This document shows positions 50,369 to 59,519 of a stretch of DNA of 64,000 bases, in pieces. The position numbers and the translations under genes were made by a program. How positions within the stretch are numbered: the first letter of the stretch is position 1; each line of letters begins with the position of its first letter. Origin of the DNA: CADCTP01 sp963849885. GTDB lineage: Bacteria > Actinomycetota > Actinomycetes > Mycobacteriales > CADCTP01. The stretch lies in the NCBI GenBank assembly GCA_963849885.1, contig CAWKIV010000013.1, positions 434,001-498,000 on the forward strand, written 5' to 3'. The notes beneath the pieces were generated by a model that saw only the letters and a program-made list of their open reading frames with translations, made no database searches and had not been told where the DNA came from.

Positions 50369-50408
50369 GCGGCCGCGCCGTCGCGATGCTCCGCGACGGC
50401 GCGGCCGC
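50369..50408 (-). terminator. Strong hairpin downstream of the ThuA gene
   Basis: Perfect 17-base arms (50369-50385 and 50392-50408) around a 6-base loop, starting five bases after the ThuA stop codon. No T-tract. It fits an intrinsic terminator for the minus-strand transcript. Confidence 0.75.
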
Positions 50409-50412
50409 CCGC

Positions 50413-51237
50413 TCAGTCCTCCCCGCCGCAGTTGAAGTGCGCCACCCCGGCCGCCATCCGGATGCCGCCGAGCAGGTGGGCCAGCAGCAGCGGCTCGGTG
50501 AAGTACTCGGCCTTGTGGCCCATCGCGGTGTAGAAGGCGCGACCCCCGTCGTACGGCTGGCACCAGGAGACCGGGTGGTGCCGGCCCATGCCGGGCGAGC
50601 CGCCGGGGACGCTGTAGCCGCGCGGGTCGTAGGTGCGCTCGTCCACCTCGGCGAGGACCCGCACGGTGTGCCGCGGGTTGGTGCGGAAGTTGTACCACTC
50701 CTCCTCCCGCTCCCAGCGGGACGGCAGCGGCCGGGTGGCCGCGGTGCCGCGGCCGAGGACCTTCACGGTCGCCACCTGGAACTGGGGGCTGACCGATCCC
50801 GGGTGGTCGCGGAAGTACGCCCCGACCAGCCCGCCGTACCAGGCCCAGTCGTACTCGGTGTCCGAGGCGGCGTGGATGCCGGCGTACCCGCCGCCGGCCT
50901 GGATGTAGCGCTCGAAGGCCGCCTGCTGGGCGTCGTCCAGCACGTCACCGGTCGTGGACAGCCAGATCACCACGTCGTACCGGGCGAGGTTGGCGTCGGT
51001 GAACGCGCCGGCGTCCTCGGTCGCGTCGACCGCGAAGCCGTTCTGGGCGCCGAGCTGGCGGATCGCGGCCACGCCGGCCGGGATCGAGTCGTGCCGGAAG
51101 GCCGCGGTCTTCGAGAAGACCAGCGCGCTGAACTGGGTCGACCCGGCCGCCGCCGGCTCCGCCGCGGCCGACCCGACGGGGGCGGCCACCCCCAGGACCA
51201 CGGCCACCGCCACTAGCAACCTGATCAGGACCTTCAT
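50413..51237 (-). CDS. Secreted ThuA-domain protein
   Basis: A 274-residue protein with GGAGGGG before the ATG. Residues 1-27 are a Sec signal peptide (LIRLLVAVAVVLGVAAPVGS). The ThuA fold follows: FSALVFSKTAAFRHDSIPAGV, YDVVIWLSTTGDVL, GGYAGIHAASDTEYDWAWYGGLVG, FRTNPRHTVRVLAEVDE, PVSWCQPYDGGRAFYTAMGH. ThuA-like domains occur in trehalose-use loci and in large secreted glycan enzymes; the class-I glutamine-amidotransferase-like fold often lacks catalysis. It neighbours a large secreted glucan hydrolase gene on the same strand, but 126 bases separate them. A role in polysaccharide use is inference. Confidence 0.88.
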   Translation of the reverse strand: MKVLIRLLVAVAVVLGVAAPVGSAAAEPAAAGSTQFSALVFSKTAAFRHDSIPAGVAAIRQLGAQNGFAVDATEDAGAFTDANLARYDVVIWLSTTGDVLDDAQQAAFERYIQAGGGYAGIHAASDTEYDWAWYGGLVGAYFRDHPGSVSPQFQVATVKVLGRGTAATRPLPSRWEREEEWYNFRTNPRHTVRVLAEVDERTYDPRGYSVPGGSPGMGRHHPVSWCQPYDGGRAFYTAMGHKAEYFTEPLLLAHLLGGIRMAAGVAHFNCGGED

Positions 51238-51363
51238 TACCCCTCCTAGCGTCTGCGCCCGGTCTGGGGGTTCCGCACGCAGCGTACTGACTTACGCCCG
51301 AAGCAGGAAGATGTCCGCGCCCGTCGCTCTCCCTTCCGCTTGCGATGACGAAAAGTCGACCGG

Positions 51364-54300
51364 TCAGGTCGGCAGCGGCAGCATGGGCAGCTGGACGGGC
51401 GACGCCGCCGTCCAGTCGAGCACCTGCGCCTGCGACTGTCCGGGGCCGACGATGACGTCGAGCGCGTTCGGGTCGCGGGTGTCGGTGTCCCGGCTCGGCA
51501 CCGCGAGGTCGACCTCGCCGGCGCCGCCGCCGAAGCGGAACTGGGTGACCCACTCGAAGCCCGCCGGCGGGTCGGTCCAGTAGTCGAGCGAGTAGACCGG
51601 CCGCACGAAGCCGACGCCCTCGCTCTCCTCGGCGTTGCCGAGCATCGCAGTCCCGTAGAGCGCGGCGGCGGGGTCGATGCCCCCGAGCGCCGAGCGCGGC
51701 ACGGCTACCGCGATCTGCCGCGTCCGCGGCACCGCGAGCAGCTCGGCCGCGGCGACCTTCGTCCCGTCGGGGGCGTAGAGCCCGGCCTGGTCGAAACGCC
51801 CGTCGCCGACGACGGCCAGCTGCCAGGGCCCGGCCGTGTCCATGTTGGTGCCCGGCAGGGCCGGCTGCGGGCCGTCCGGGGCGGTGCCGAGGTAGACGTT
51901 GAGCCGCTGCAGGGAGATCTGGTCGCCGCCGAACGGGTTGAGCACCTCGCCGGCGATGCGGGCGACGAACAGGACGTCGTCGCCGTCGGCGTAGACGTCG
52001 AGCGCGGTGAGATCGAACGCGCCCGGGTTGAAGCAGCTGCACGTCGGATACACGTACGTGCCGGGGCCGTCGTCGTCGCCGGCCGGGTCGGTGAAGCCGC
52101 CGATGCGGGTCCCGTACGACGCGACCGTGACCTGCCGCATGGCCGTCCCGCCGGTGCGGGTCCAGCCGACGACGGTGATGACGTTGCCGCCGCGGTCCAG
52201 GCCGATGGTGGCCTCGAACGTGCCGTTGCGCGGGACGACCTCCACGACGTCGTCGCCGACGCCGACGTAGACCCGCGCGGCGTCGGTCGTCCCGCGCACG
52301 ACCACCTCCGAGGACGGCGCGATCGACCCGTCGGCGGGAGCCGTCAGCTCCAGGCTCGGCGGGTCGGCCAGGTCGCCGGCCGCGTAGCGGGCCCGCACGG
52401 CCGCGGGCGTCTCGACCGGCCGGCCGGCCTCGATCGCGCGCGCGAGCCGGACGTACTGGGCCATCGCCCAGGCCAGCGGCGACGCCGACCCGGTCGCCTT
52501 GCCGGGCTGGTAGCCGTACGGCGCGGGCGCGGGCTGGTCCTCGTCCCACACCTGCTCGGGGATCATGTAGCCGTCGTTGGCGGTGTTCGCCATCGTGCGC
52601 AGGTACGGCAGGCCGTTGCCGCCGTTGGCGACCACGTACTCGCCGCGCTCGCCGCTGAGCAGCGGCCACGCCCGGCCCTCGGTGCCCGGCGTGTTGAACG
52701 TCCACGGCTCGCCGGTGTCCTTCTCGCCGTAGCCGTCGAAGGTGTAGCGGTGCCAGACCCGGCCGCTCGGCGTGTCCGTCGCCAGCGAGGCGTCCGTCTC
52801 GGCGAGCGACGCCCGCACGTACCGGTCGCCGGGCGCCTTCACCCCGAGCCGGACCAGCTCCAGGAAGCCGGCGTCGACGACCTCCTTCTCCGGGTGCACC
52901 CCGGCGGCGTTGCCCCAGTCCCGCGCGTCGTCGTCATTCGGGTCGGTGTCGGCGTTGATGCGCAGGTAGTAGCGCCCATCGCCGTACGCGCCGGTGGTGG
53001 TGAACATCCACTCCTCGGTGTTGCGCTGCCACTCGTCGGCGACGCCGAGCCACAGCCGCTCGCGCAGCCGGTCACCCCGCCAGGCGGCGATCTTCGCGGC
53101 GGCGACCAGCCCGGCGATCTCGGCCGCGGTGGTCGACGGCGAGTAGCCGCCGGTCTCCTCCCAGCGCTCCTGCGGGGTCGACGGGCCCAGCCGCACCAGC
53201 GCCTCCGCGGCCCGGCGGACGCCGTCCCACAGGTCGGTGCGCCGCAGCTGGTACGCCAGGACGAGCGGGAACGCGGTCTCGTCGAGCTGGATGTTGCGCT
53301 GGTCCGGCTCACCGTCCACCCGGGAGTTCTGCGGGAAGGTCCCGTCCGGCTGCTGCTGGCGCTGGAAGAGCCAGCTGACCGCCCGGTCGGCGGCGGCCCG
53401 GTCACCGGCGGCCAGCAGGCCGGTCACCTGGTGGTAGAGGTCACGGGCCCAGACGAAGTGGTAGCCACCGCCGCCGGTGTCGGCGTTCACCGCGAAGCCC
53501 CACGGCAGCGTCAGGGAGGCGATGAACGCCCCGCGGAAGGTCTTGTCCTCGTGCGCCTTCACCGTCATGACCGCGACGGTGTACTGGGTGCGCAGCCGGC
53601 CGGTGAGCGCGGCCGGGACCGGACGGAGCGAGTCGAGATAGCGGTGCCACTCGCCCCGGTACGCGGTCGCGCGGCCGGTGAAGCCGGCGGCGAGGCTCGC
53701 CCGCGCCGTCTGCTCGGCCGCCCCGTCGGAGCCGGCGAAGCCCAGCGCCAGCGTGTGGGTGGTGGTCCGCCCCGCGAGCCGGAGCTCGCCGGTCTGCAGG
53801 ACGTTGCCGTCCGTCGCGGTGTCGTGGTCGGAGTCGAGCCGCCGGTCGGCCTCGAGGTCGGTCCAGCCGTCGCTGGTGCCGACGAAGCCGTTGGAGGTGC
53901 GCAGGAAGCCGGCCGAGGCGACCAGGGCCGCGTGGGTGTCGCCCTCGCTGGTGCGCAGCGCCACGTCGCCCGCCCGCCCGGTCCGCGACGCGGTGTCGCC
54001 GAGGGAGGAGTTGCCGATCGCCGGGTCGTACAGGACGAACATCTGGTACGCGCCCGGCTGCAGTGCGGTGAACCGGACCCGCAGCAGGACGGTCGCCCGC
54101 GCCGGGTCGGTGACGTAGGTCTTGGTGATCCGGTAGCGGCCCGACCGGGCCGTGTTGACCTGCTCGTAGACCAGCGCCCGGGGATCCACCAGCCGCACCT
54201 GCTGGTCGGTGTCCTCGCTCTCGCGGTCGACGAACGTGCTCCCGTCCGTCACCGCGAGCTCCAGCGACCGCACCTGGGCGGTGTCCCCGCGGGGGTAGTA

Positions 54301-54510
54301 GACCTCGCTCAGCGCCCCGCCGGACAGCGTGTACCAGACCTTCGACCGGGTCCCGACGGACGTGCCGAGACCCTGCTTGTTGCCGGTGGTCCAGTTCGCG
54401 GACGCGCCCGGCGCCCCGGGCGCCTCGCCACCTTGCGCCGCCGCCGCGACCGGCGCGGCGAGGGCGAGGACGGTCCCCAGCAGCGCGACCCAGAGTGCCC
54501 GGAGCCTCAT
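51364..54510 (-). CDS. Secreted GH15 glucoamylase/glucodextranase-like enzyme
   Basis: A 1048-residue secreted enzyme; ATG 54510 after GAGGGGAAG. A Sec signal (LRALWVALLGTVLALAAPVAAAAQ) is followed by the N-terminal super-beta-sandwich (GTRSKVWYTLSGGALSEVYYPRGD), the (alpha/alpha)6 GH15 catalytic barrel (WGFAVNADTGGGGYHFVWARDLYHQ, QLDETAFPLVLAYQL, GMIPEQVWDE-type segment GYMIPEQVWDEDQ with the second acid), a cadherin-like module (LELTAPADGSIAPSSEVVV) and a C-terminal glucodextranase-type domain (GDDDGPGTYVYPTCSCFNPGAFDL). It would release glucose from starch or dextran outside the cell. Single transcription unit with its own promoter. Confidence 0.9.
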   Translation of the reverse strand: MRLRALWVALLGTVLALAAPVAAAAQGGEAPGAPGASANWTTGNKQGLGTSVGTRSKVWYTLSGGALSEVYYPRGDTAQVRSLELAVTDGSTFVDRESEDTDQQVRLVDPRALVYEQVNTARSGRYRITKTYVTDPARATVLLRVRFTALQPGAYQMFVLYDPAIGNSSLGDTASRTGRAGDVALRTSEGDTHAALVASAGFLRTSNGFVGTSDGWTDLEADRRLDSDHDTATDGNVLQTGELRLAGRTTTHTLALGFAGSDGAAEQTARASLAAGFTGRATAYRGEWHRYLDSLRPVPAALTGRLRTQYTVAVMTVKAHEDKTFRGAFIASLTLPWGFAVNADTGGGGYHFVWARDLYHQVTGLLAAGDRAAADRAVSWLFQRQQQPDGTFPQNSRVDGEPDQRNIQLDETAFPLVLAYQLRRTDLWDGVRRAAEALVRLGPSTPQERWEETGGYSPSTTAAEIAGLVAAAKIAAWRGDRLRERLWLGVADEWQRNTEEWMFTTTGAYGDGRYYLRINADTDPNDDDARDWGNAAGVHPEKEVVDAGFLELVRLGVKAPGDRYVRASLAETDASLATDTPSGRVWHRYTFDGYGEKDTGEPWTFNTPGTEGRAWPLLSGERGEYVVANGGNGLPYLRTMANTANDGYMIPEQVWDEDQPAPAPYGYQPGKATGSASPLAWAMAQYVRLARAIEAGRPVETPAAVRARYAAGDLADPPSLELTAPADGSIAPSSEVVVRGTTDAARVYVGVGDDVVEVVPRNGTFEATIGLDRGGNVITVVGWTRTGGTAMRQVTVASYGTRIGGFTDPAGDDDGPGTYVYPTCSCFNPGAFDLTALDVYADGDDVLFVARIAGEVLNPFGGDQISLQRLNVYLGTAPDGPQPALPGTNMDTAGPWQLAVVGDGRFDQAGLYAPDGTKVAAAELLAVPRTRQIAVAVPRSALGGIDPAAALYGTAMLGNAEESEGVGFVRPVYSLDYWTDPPAGFEWVTQFRFGGGAGEVDLAVPSRDTDTRDPNALDVIVGPGQSQAQVLDWTAASPVQLPMLPLPT

Positions 54511-54616
54511 CGGCTTCCCCTCTCCGCGGATCCCCCGTTCCCGTCCCTTACCCGCGGACCGCTCCCCCGCACCCGATCCGCCGTCCCGGACAATGGGCCC
54601 ACGGAACGGAGGTCCG

Positions 54617-56065
54617 ATGGGTGAGCGGATCACCGCCGCGTCGTTGGCGGACGGGCGTCCGGACGAGGTGGCACGGCGGCTGGCCGACAGCGTGACCGCG
54701 CTGGCGGAGATGATCGACGGCGGCTGGTTCACCGGCCACCAGGACACCGTCGGCATGGAGGTCGAGCTCGACCTGGTCGACCCGCTCGGCCGGGCCCGGC
54801 CGGTGAACGACGCGGTGCTGGCCCGGCTGGACCGGGCCGACCTGCAGCACGAGCTGGGCCGGTTCAACATCGAGGTCAACCTGCCGGCCGAGCCGGTCCG
54901 CACCGGGCTGGGCACCGGCGAGCGGCGGCTGACCGAGCTGCTCGGCACCGGGTCCACCGAGGCGCTGGGCGTCCGGCTGGTCGCCATCGGCATGCTGCCG
55001 ACCCTCGGCGCCGAGCTGCTGACCCGGGACCTGCTGTCCTCCCCGACCCGGTACGCGCTGCTGGCCGGGCGGATGCGGGCCGAGCGCCACCGGCCGGTGG
55101 CGGTGCACATCGCCGGGCCGGAGACGCTGCGCTTCAACACCGACTCCATCGCCCCGGAGGCGGCGGCGACCAGCCTGCAGCTGCACCTGCGGGTGCCGCC
55201 CGACCGGTTCGCCGGCTGGTACAACGCGGCCCAGGCGATCAGCGGCGTGCAGCTGGCGGTCGGCGCCAACTCGCCGTTCCTGCTGGGCCGCGAGCTGTGG
55301 CCGGAGACCCGGATCCCGCTGTGCGAGCAGGTGCTGGACACCCGGACCCGGCCACTCGTCGACGCCGGCGCGCCGCCGCGGGCCTGGCTGGGCGACCGCT
55401 GGGTGGGCAGCCCGGTGGAGCTCTTCGACCACATCGTGCGGCACCTGCCGCCGCTGCTGCCGATGCTCACCGACGAGGACCCGCGGCCGCAGGTGGCCGC
55501 CGGGACCGTCCCGGCGCTGGAGGAGCTGCGGCTGCACAACGGCACCGTGTGGCGGTGGAACCGGCCGGTCTACGACGTGCACGACGGCCGGCCGCACCTG
55601 CGCATCGAGAACCGGGTGCTGCCCAGCGGGCCGACCCCGCTCGACATGGTGGCGAACGCGGCCTTCTACTACGGCCTGCTTCGCGCCGTCGCCGACCGTC
55701 CACTGTGGTCCTTCGAGCTGGCCGCCCGGGACCTGCACCGGGGCGCCCGGCTGGGGCTGGCGGCCGAGCTGCACTGGGACGGCGCCGACCGGCCGGCCGG
55801 CCGGCTGGTGCTGGACGTGCTGCTGCCGCTCGCCGCCGCCGGGCTGGACGCCTGGGGCCTGGCCGCCGCCGAGCGGGACCGCTACCTCGGCGTGATCGCC
55901 GGGCGGGTGCGCAGCGGGCGGACCGGCGCCCGCTGGCAGGTCGAGACCACCCGCCGGCTGGAGGGCGGCGGCGCCGACCGCACCGCCGCGCTCCGGGAGA
56001 TGACCCGCCGGTACGTCGAGCACGCCCAGACCGGTGCCCCCGTGCACGAGTGGCCGGTCGACTAG
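54617..56065 (+). CDS. Glutamate-cysteine ligase (GCS2) family protein
   Basis: A 482-residue ligase; ATG 54617 after GGAGG, with GACAAT about 25 bases upstream as a -10. The ATP/glutamate-binding signatures are VGMEVELDLVDP (near residue 45), GRFNIEVNLPAEPV and LRLHNGTVWRWNRPVYDV, then HLRIENRVLPSGPTPLDMVANAAFYYGLL. Full length and unbroken, unlike the GCS2 gene at 29 kb. Actinomycetes use such enzymes for gamma-glutamyl conjugates, including ergothioneine precursor formation, but no egt genes are near. Substrates are not determined by sequence. Confidence 0.82.
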   Translation: MGERITAASLADGRPDEVARRLADSVTALAEMIDGGWFTGHQDTVGMEVELDLVDPLGRARPVNDAVLARLDRADLQHELGRFNIEVNLPAEPVRTGLGTGERRLTELLGTGSTEALGVRLVAIGMLPTLGAELLTRDLLSSPTRYALLAGRMRAERHRPVAVHIAGPETLRFNTDSIAPEAAATSLQLHLRVPPDRFAGWYNAAQAISGVQLAVGANSPFLLGRELWPETRIPLCEQVLDTRTRPLVDAGAPPRAWLGDRWVGSPVELFDHIVRHLPPLLPMLTDEDPRPQVAAGTVPALEELRLHNGTVWRWNRPVYDVHDGRPHLRIENRVLPSGPTPLDMVANAAFYYGLLRAVADRPLWSFELAARDLHRGARLGLAAELHWDGADRPAGRLVLDVLLPLAAAGLDAWGLAAAERDRYLGVIAGRVRSGRTGARWQVETTRRLEGGGADRTAALREMTRRYVEHAQTGAPVHEWPVD

Positions 56066-56151
56066 GGCGGGCCGGCCGTCCCCGCCCGCCCGACCGGCGC
56101 GGGGGCGTGTGCCAGCATGGGACGCGTCGGCGTACGAACCGGAAGGTGTCC

Positions 56152-57867
56152 GTGGAGCCTCGGGCAAGCGAGCCCGCCCCCGCCGCGGCCGAGCGGCTGA
56201 GCAGCGGGCTGTCCGCGCTGCGGCTGGACGAGCTGCTGCACGAGGTGACCGACCGGCTGGCCGAGATCTCGGCCAGCCGGGACCAGCTGCACGGCCTGCT
56301 GGACGCGGTGGTCGGTGTCGCCAGTGGACTGGAGCTGCCGGCCACGCTGCGCCGGATCGTGGCGGCGGCGGTCGCCCTGGTCGACGCCGAGTTCGGCGCG
56401 CTCGGGGTGATCGGGCCGGACCGGTCGCTGGACCAGTTCGTCTACACCGGGATCGACGAGGAGGTCCGGGCGCGCATCGGCCACCTGCCCGAGGGGCACG
56501 GCATCCTCGGCCTGCTCATCGACGACCCGCGGCCGCTGCGGCTGCACCGGATCTCCGACCACCCCGCCTCGTTCGGCCTGCCGCCCCACCACCCGCCGAT
56601 GGACACCTTCCTCGGTGTCCCGGTGCGGGTCCGGGACGAGGTCTTCGGCAACCTCTACCTGGCCGAGAAGCGCGGCGGCGACTTCACCGCCAACGACGAG
56701 GTGCTGGTCCAGGCGCTGGCCGCGGCGGCCGGGGTCGCGATCGAGAACGCCCGGCTGTTCGAGCAGACCCGCCGCCGGCAGCGCTGGCTGGAGGCGTCCA
56801 ACGAGATCCGGGCCGCGCTGCTGTCCGGCACCGACGCCGACGAGGCCCTGCTGCTCATCGCCGCCCGGGCCCGCGAGCTGGCCGCCGCCGACGTCGTGCT
56901 GCTGCTGCTGCCGGACCCGGCCGCCCCGCAGGAGCGGCTGGTGGTCACCGTCGCCGACGGTCCCGACGCGGCCGCCCTGCGCGGCCTGCGCACCCCGATC
57001 GAGGGCTCCGCCGCCGGCCGGACCTACCGCAGCGCGGAGCCGACGGTCAGCGACGACATCACCGCCGAGGAGCCGGTCTTCGCCGGGCACGCCGGCTACG
57101 GGCCGGCCCTCGTCGTCCCGCTCGGCGGGCCGGCCGAGACCGGGGTGCTGGTCGCCGCGAACGCGGCCGGCGCCCGGCTCTCCGCCGAGAGCACCGACCT
57201 GACCATCGCCTTCGCCGGGCAGGCCGCGCTGGCCCTGCGGCTGGCCGAGGCGCAGCGCGCGCAGGCCCAGCTCGCCCTCTACGCCGACCGCGACCGCATT
57301 GCCCGCGACCTGCACGACCTGGTCATCCAGCGGTTGTTCGCCACCGGCATGACGCTGGAGAGCATCACCCGGCAGGTGCCCGCCGCCGCGCAGGCCAAGC
57401 TGCACCGGGCCGTCGACGACCTGGACGCCACCATCCGCGACATCCGCGCCACCATCTACGCGCTGCAGACGCCGGCCGACCAGCCCGCCCCGCTCCGGCA
57501 GCAGCTGCTGGCCGTGCTGGAGGAGGCCACCGGCGGCTCCGGCCTCCAGCTCGACCTGCACGTCACCGGTCCGGTCGACACCCTGGTGCCGGGCGAGGTG
57601 GCCGGCCACACCCTCGCCGTGCTGCGGGAGGCCGCCAGCAACGTGGTCCGGCACGCCAAGGCCAGCACCGTCACGGTCACCGTGTCGGCCGCCGACCGGC
57701 TGCGGGTCACGGTCACCGACGACGGCGTCGGGCTGCCCCCGGACGGCCGGCGCAGCGGCCTGCTCAACCTGGCCGAGCGGGCCGGCCAGCTCGGCGGCCG
57801 CTTCGACGCCGGCCGCGGCCCGGCCGGCGACGGCACCCGGCTGGTCTGGGACGTCCCGCTCGGCTGA
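56152..57867 (+). CDS. GAF-domain sensor histidine kinase (DevS/DosT-like)
   Basis: A 571-residue kinase, GTG at 56152 with GGAAGG five bases upstream. Two GAF domains (about 55-205: LPATLRRIVAAAVALVDAEFGALGV, GVPVRVRDEVFGNLYLAEKRGG; about 215-370) precede the HisKA_3 dimerisation helix with the phospho-acceptor His in RIARDLHDLVIQRLFATGM (near 390) and the HATPase domain (REAASNVVRHAKASTVTV, VTDDGVGLPP, GTRLVWDVPLG). DevS-type GAF domains can bind heme and sense NO, CO or oxygen; whether this one does is unknown. Its natural partner would be the LuxR-type regulator encoded tail-to-tail with it. Confidence 0.9.
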   Translation: MEPRASEPAPAAAERLSSGLSALRLDELLHEVTDRLAEISASRDQLHGLLDAVVGVASGLELPATLRRIVAAAVALVDAEFGALGVIGPDRSLDQFVYTGIDEEVRARIGHLPEGHGILGLLIDDPRPLRLHRISDHPASFGLPPHHPPMDTFLGVPVRVRDEVFGNLYLAEKRGGDFTANDEVLVQALAAAAGVAIENARLFEQTRRRQRWLEASNEIRAALLSGTDADEALLLIAARARELAAADVVLLLLPDPAAPQERLVVTVADGPDAAALRGLRTPIEGSAAGRTYRSAEPTVSDDITAEEPVFAGHAGYGPALVVPLGGPAETGVLVAANAAGARLSAESTDLTIAFAGQAALALRLAEAQRAQAQLALYADRDRIARDLHDLVIQRLFATGMTLESITRQVPAAAQAKLHRAVDDLDATIRDIRATIYALQTPADQPAPLRQQLLAVLEEATGGSGLQLDLHVTGPVDTLVPGEVAGHTLAVLREAASNVVRHAKASTVTVTVSAADRLRVTVTDDGVGLPPDGRRSGLLNLAERAGQLGGRFDAGRGPAGDGTRLVWDVPLG

Positions 57868-57872
57868 CCGCG

Positions 57873-58670
57873 TCAGCCCCGGGTGCCGGCCGCCGAAGTC
57901 GCGGACCGGCACGTCGGCGTGCCGGGCGCCGCTCGTAGGATCCTGCCGCGCCGACCGCGGCCCTGCCGGCCGCCGTCCCGGCCGCCGTCCCGGCCGCCGT
58001 CCCGGCCGCCGTCCCGGCCGCCGTCCCGGCCGCGGCGGATCTCGGTGGCCAGCACGGCCGCCTGGGTCCGCCGCTGCAGGCCCAGCTTGGCCAGCAGGTG
58101 GGACACGTAGTTCTTCACCGTCTTCTCGGCCAGGTGCATCCGCTCGCCGATCTGCCGGTTGGTCAGCCCCTCCCCGATCAGCTCCAGCACCGCCCGCTCC
58201 TGGTCGGAGAGCCGGGCCAGCGGGTCGGTGCGGGCCGCCGCCGCCCGCATCCGGTCCAGCACCCGGGCGGTCGTCCGCGGGTCCAGCAGGGACCGTCCAC
58301 CTGCCACGGTCCGGATCGCGCCGACCAGGTCGCTGCCGCGGATCTGCTTCAGCACGTAGCCGGCCGCGCCGGCCAGCACCGCGTCGGACAGCGCGTCGTC
58401 GTCCGCGAACGAGGTCAGCATCAGGCACTGCAGCTCCGGCAGCCGGGAGCGCAGCTCCCGGCACACCGTCACGCCGTCGCCGTCCGGCAGCCGCACGTCC
58501 AGCACGGCCACGTCCGGCCGCACCGCCGGCACCCGGCTCAGCGCCTCGGCCGCGGTCGCCGCCTCTCCGACCACGGCCAGGTCCGGCTCCGCGTCGAGCA
58601 GGTCGGCGACCCCCCGCCGGACCACCTCGTGGTCGTCGAGGAGGAAGACCCGGATCGTCCCGTCACCCAT
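57873..58670 (-). CDS. LuxR-family (NarL/DevR-like) response regulator with repeat tail
   Basis: A 265-residue regulator starting MGDGTIRVFLLDDHEVVRRG. The receiver has the acidic pair DDH at 12-14, the phospho-acceptor Asp in VAVLDVRLPDGDG (near 57) and Lys in YVLKQI; the C-terminal HTH is LSDQERAVLELIGEGLTNRQIGERMHLAEKTVKNYVS. The family normally ends near ATEIRR; here five GGRD tetrapeptides (12-bp repeat) and a basic tail follow, perhaps after loss of the original stop. It faces the histidine kinase gene with 5 bases between stops. Confidence 0.9.
   Translation of the reverse strand: MGDGTIRVFLLDDHEVVRRGVADLLDAEPDLAVVGEAATAAEALSRVPAVRPDVAVLDVRLPDGDGVTVCRELRSRLPELQCLMLTSFADDDALSDAVLAGAAGYVLKQIRGSDLVGAIRTVAGGRSLLDPRTTARVLDRMRAAAARTDPLARLSDQERAVLELIGEGLTNRQIGERMHLAEKTVKNYVSHLLAKLGLQRRTQAAVLATEIRRGRDGGRDGGRDGGRDGGRDGGRQGRGRRGRILRAAPGTPTCRSATSAAGTRG
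57964..58034. repeat. 12-bp tandem repeat in the response-regulator tail
   Basis: Five to six copies of CCGTCCCGGCCG (Gly-Gly-Arg-Asp on the minus strand), nearly identical, which points to recent expansion. Confidence 0.85.
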
Positions 58671-58748
58671 GGGGCCATCGTGGCACCCGGCGGCCGGCCG
58701 CACCGAGGACCTTCGACCCTGCCCCGCGCGGGCCGGGTCCGGGCACGG

Positions 58749-58784
58749 CGCCGGGGGCACCCCCGAGCGGGGGCGCCCCCGGCG
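58749..58784 (-). terminator. Strong hairpin downstream of the fasciclin gene
   Basis: Two 17-base arms (58749-58765, 58768-58784) match at 16 of 17 positions around a 2-base turn. It lies 12 bases after the fasciclin stop and before the response-regulator gene on the same strand, as expected for a terminator. Confidence 0.7.
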
Positions 58785-58796
58785 GGGCGGCGCGGG

Positions 58797-59432
58797 TCAG
58801 CCGGCCGCGGGCGGCATCAGCACGCTGTCGATGAGGTAGACGGTGGCGTTGGCGGTCTGCACGTTGCCGCAGACCACGTTGGCCCTGGCCGTGCCGACGG
58901 TGAACGCCTCGCCGCCGCCGGCCACGGTGACCTGCTGCTTCTCCAGCGTCGGGAAGGTCCCGGCCAGCTCCATGGGGGAGAGCTGCTGCGGCACGACGTG
59001 GTAGGTGAGGATCTTGGTCAGCATGGCCTTGTCGGCGAGCACCGTGTCCAGCGTCGCCTTCGGGATCTTGGCGAAGGCGTCGTTGGTGGGCGCGAAGACG
59101 GTGATGCCCTGCGCGGTGTTCAGCGAGTCGACCAGCCCGGCCTGCTTGACCGCGGCGACCAGGGTGGACAGCACCGGGTTGTTGGACGCCGCGGTGGCCA
59201 CCGGGTCGGTGGCCATGCCGTCGAAGCTGCCCTTGCCGCTGGACGGCACGGCGCTGCAGGCGGCCCCGAAGGGCTGTGCGGCGGCGGCGGACGCGGACGG
59301 CATGGCGGCCGAGCTGGACGGCGCGGCGGCCGAGCCACCGGTGGCCGTGGTGTCGTCGTCGCCCCCGCAGGCCGACAGCGTCAACGCCACCGCGGCCAGC
59401 GCCGCGACTGTCGCCAGTGGACGGATACGCAT
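58797..59432 (-). CDS. Fasciclin-domain lipoprotein (MPT70/MPT83-like)
   Basis: A 211-residue lipoprotein; ATG 59432 with GGAAGG eight bases upstream. The lipobox is VALTLSACGG (Cys near residue 22), then a Ser/Ala-rich linker and one fasciclin domain: NNPVLSTLVAAVKQAGLVDSLN, ITVFAPTNDAFAKIP, LTYHVVPQQLSPMEL, VYLIDSVLMPP. Homologues MPT70/MPT83 of mycobacteria are surface or secreted adhesion-type proteins under sigma factor K. The upstream molybdopterin oxidoreductase is a common neighbour of this family. No sigK or anti-sigma gene is visible here. Confidence 0.9.
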   Translation of the reverse strand: MRIRPLATVAALAAVALTLSACGGDDDTTATGGSAAAPSSSAAMPSASAAAAQPFGAACSAVPSSGKGSFDGMATDPVATAASNNPVLSTLVAAVKQAGLVDSLNTAQGITVFAPTNDAFAKIPKATLDTVLADKAMLTKILTYHVVPQQLSPMELAGTFPTLEKQQVTVAGGGEAFTVGTARANVVCGNVQTANATVYLIDSVLMPPAAG

Positions 59433-59519
59433 GAGGATCCCTTCCCCCTGAGGTGTTCCGGCGGTCGCCGGTGTCGTACGGGATTCGGCGCAGCGGGCCG
59501 TACGGTTCCGTCCGGCGGC

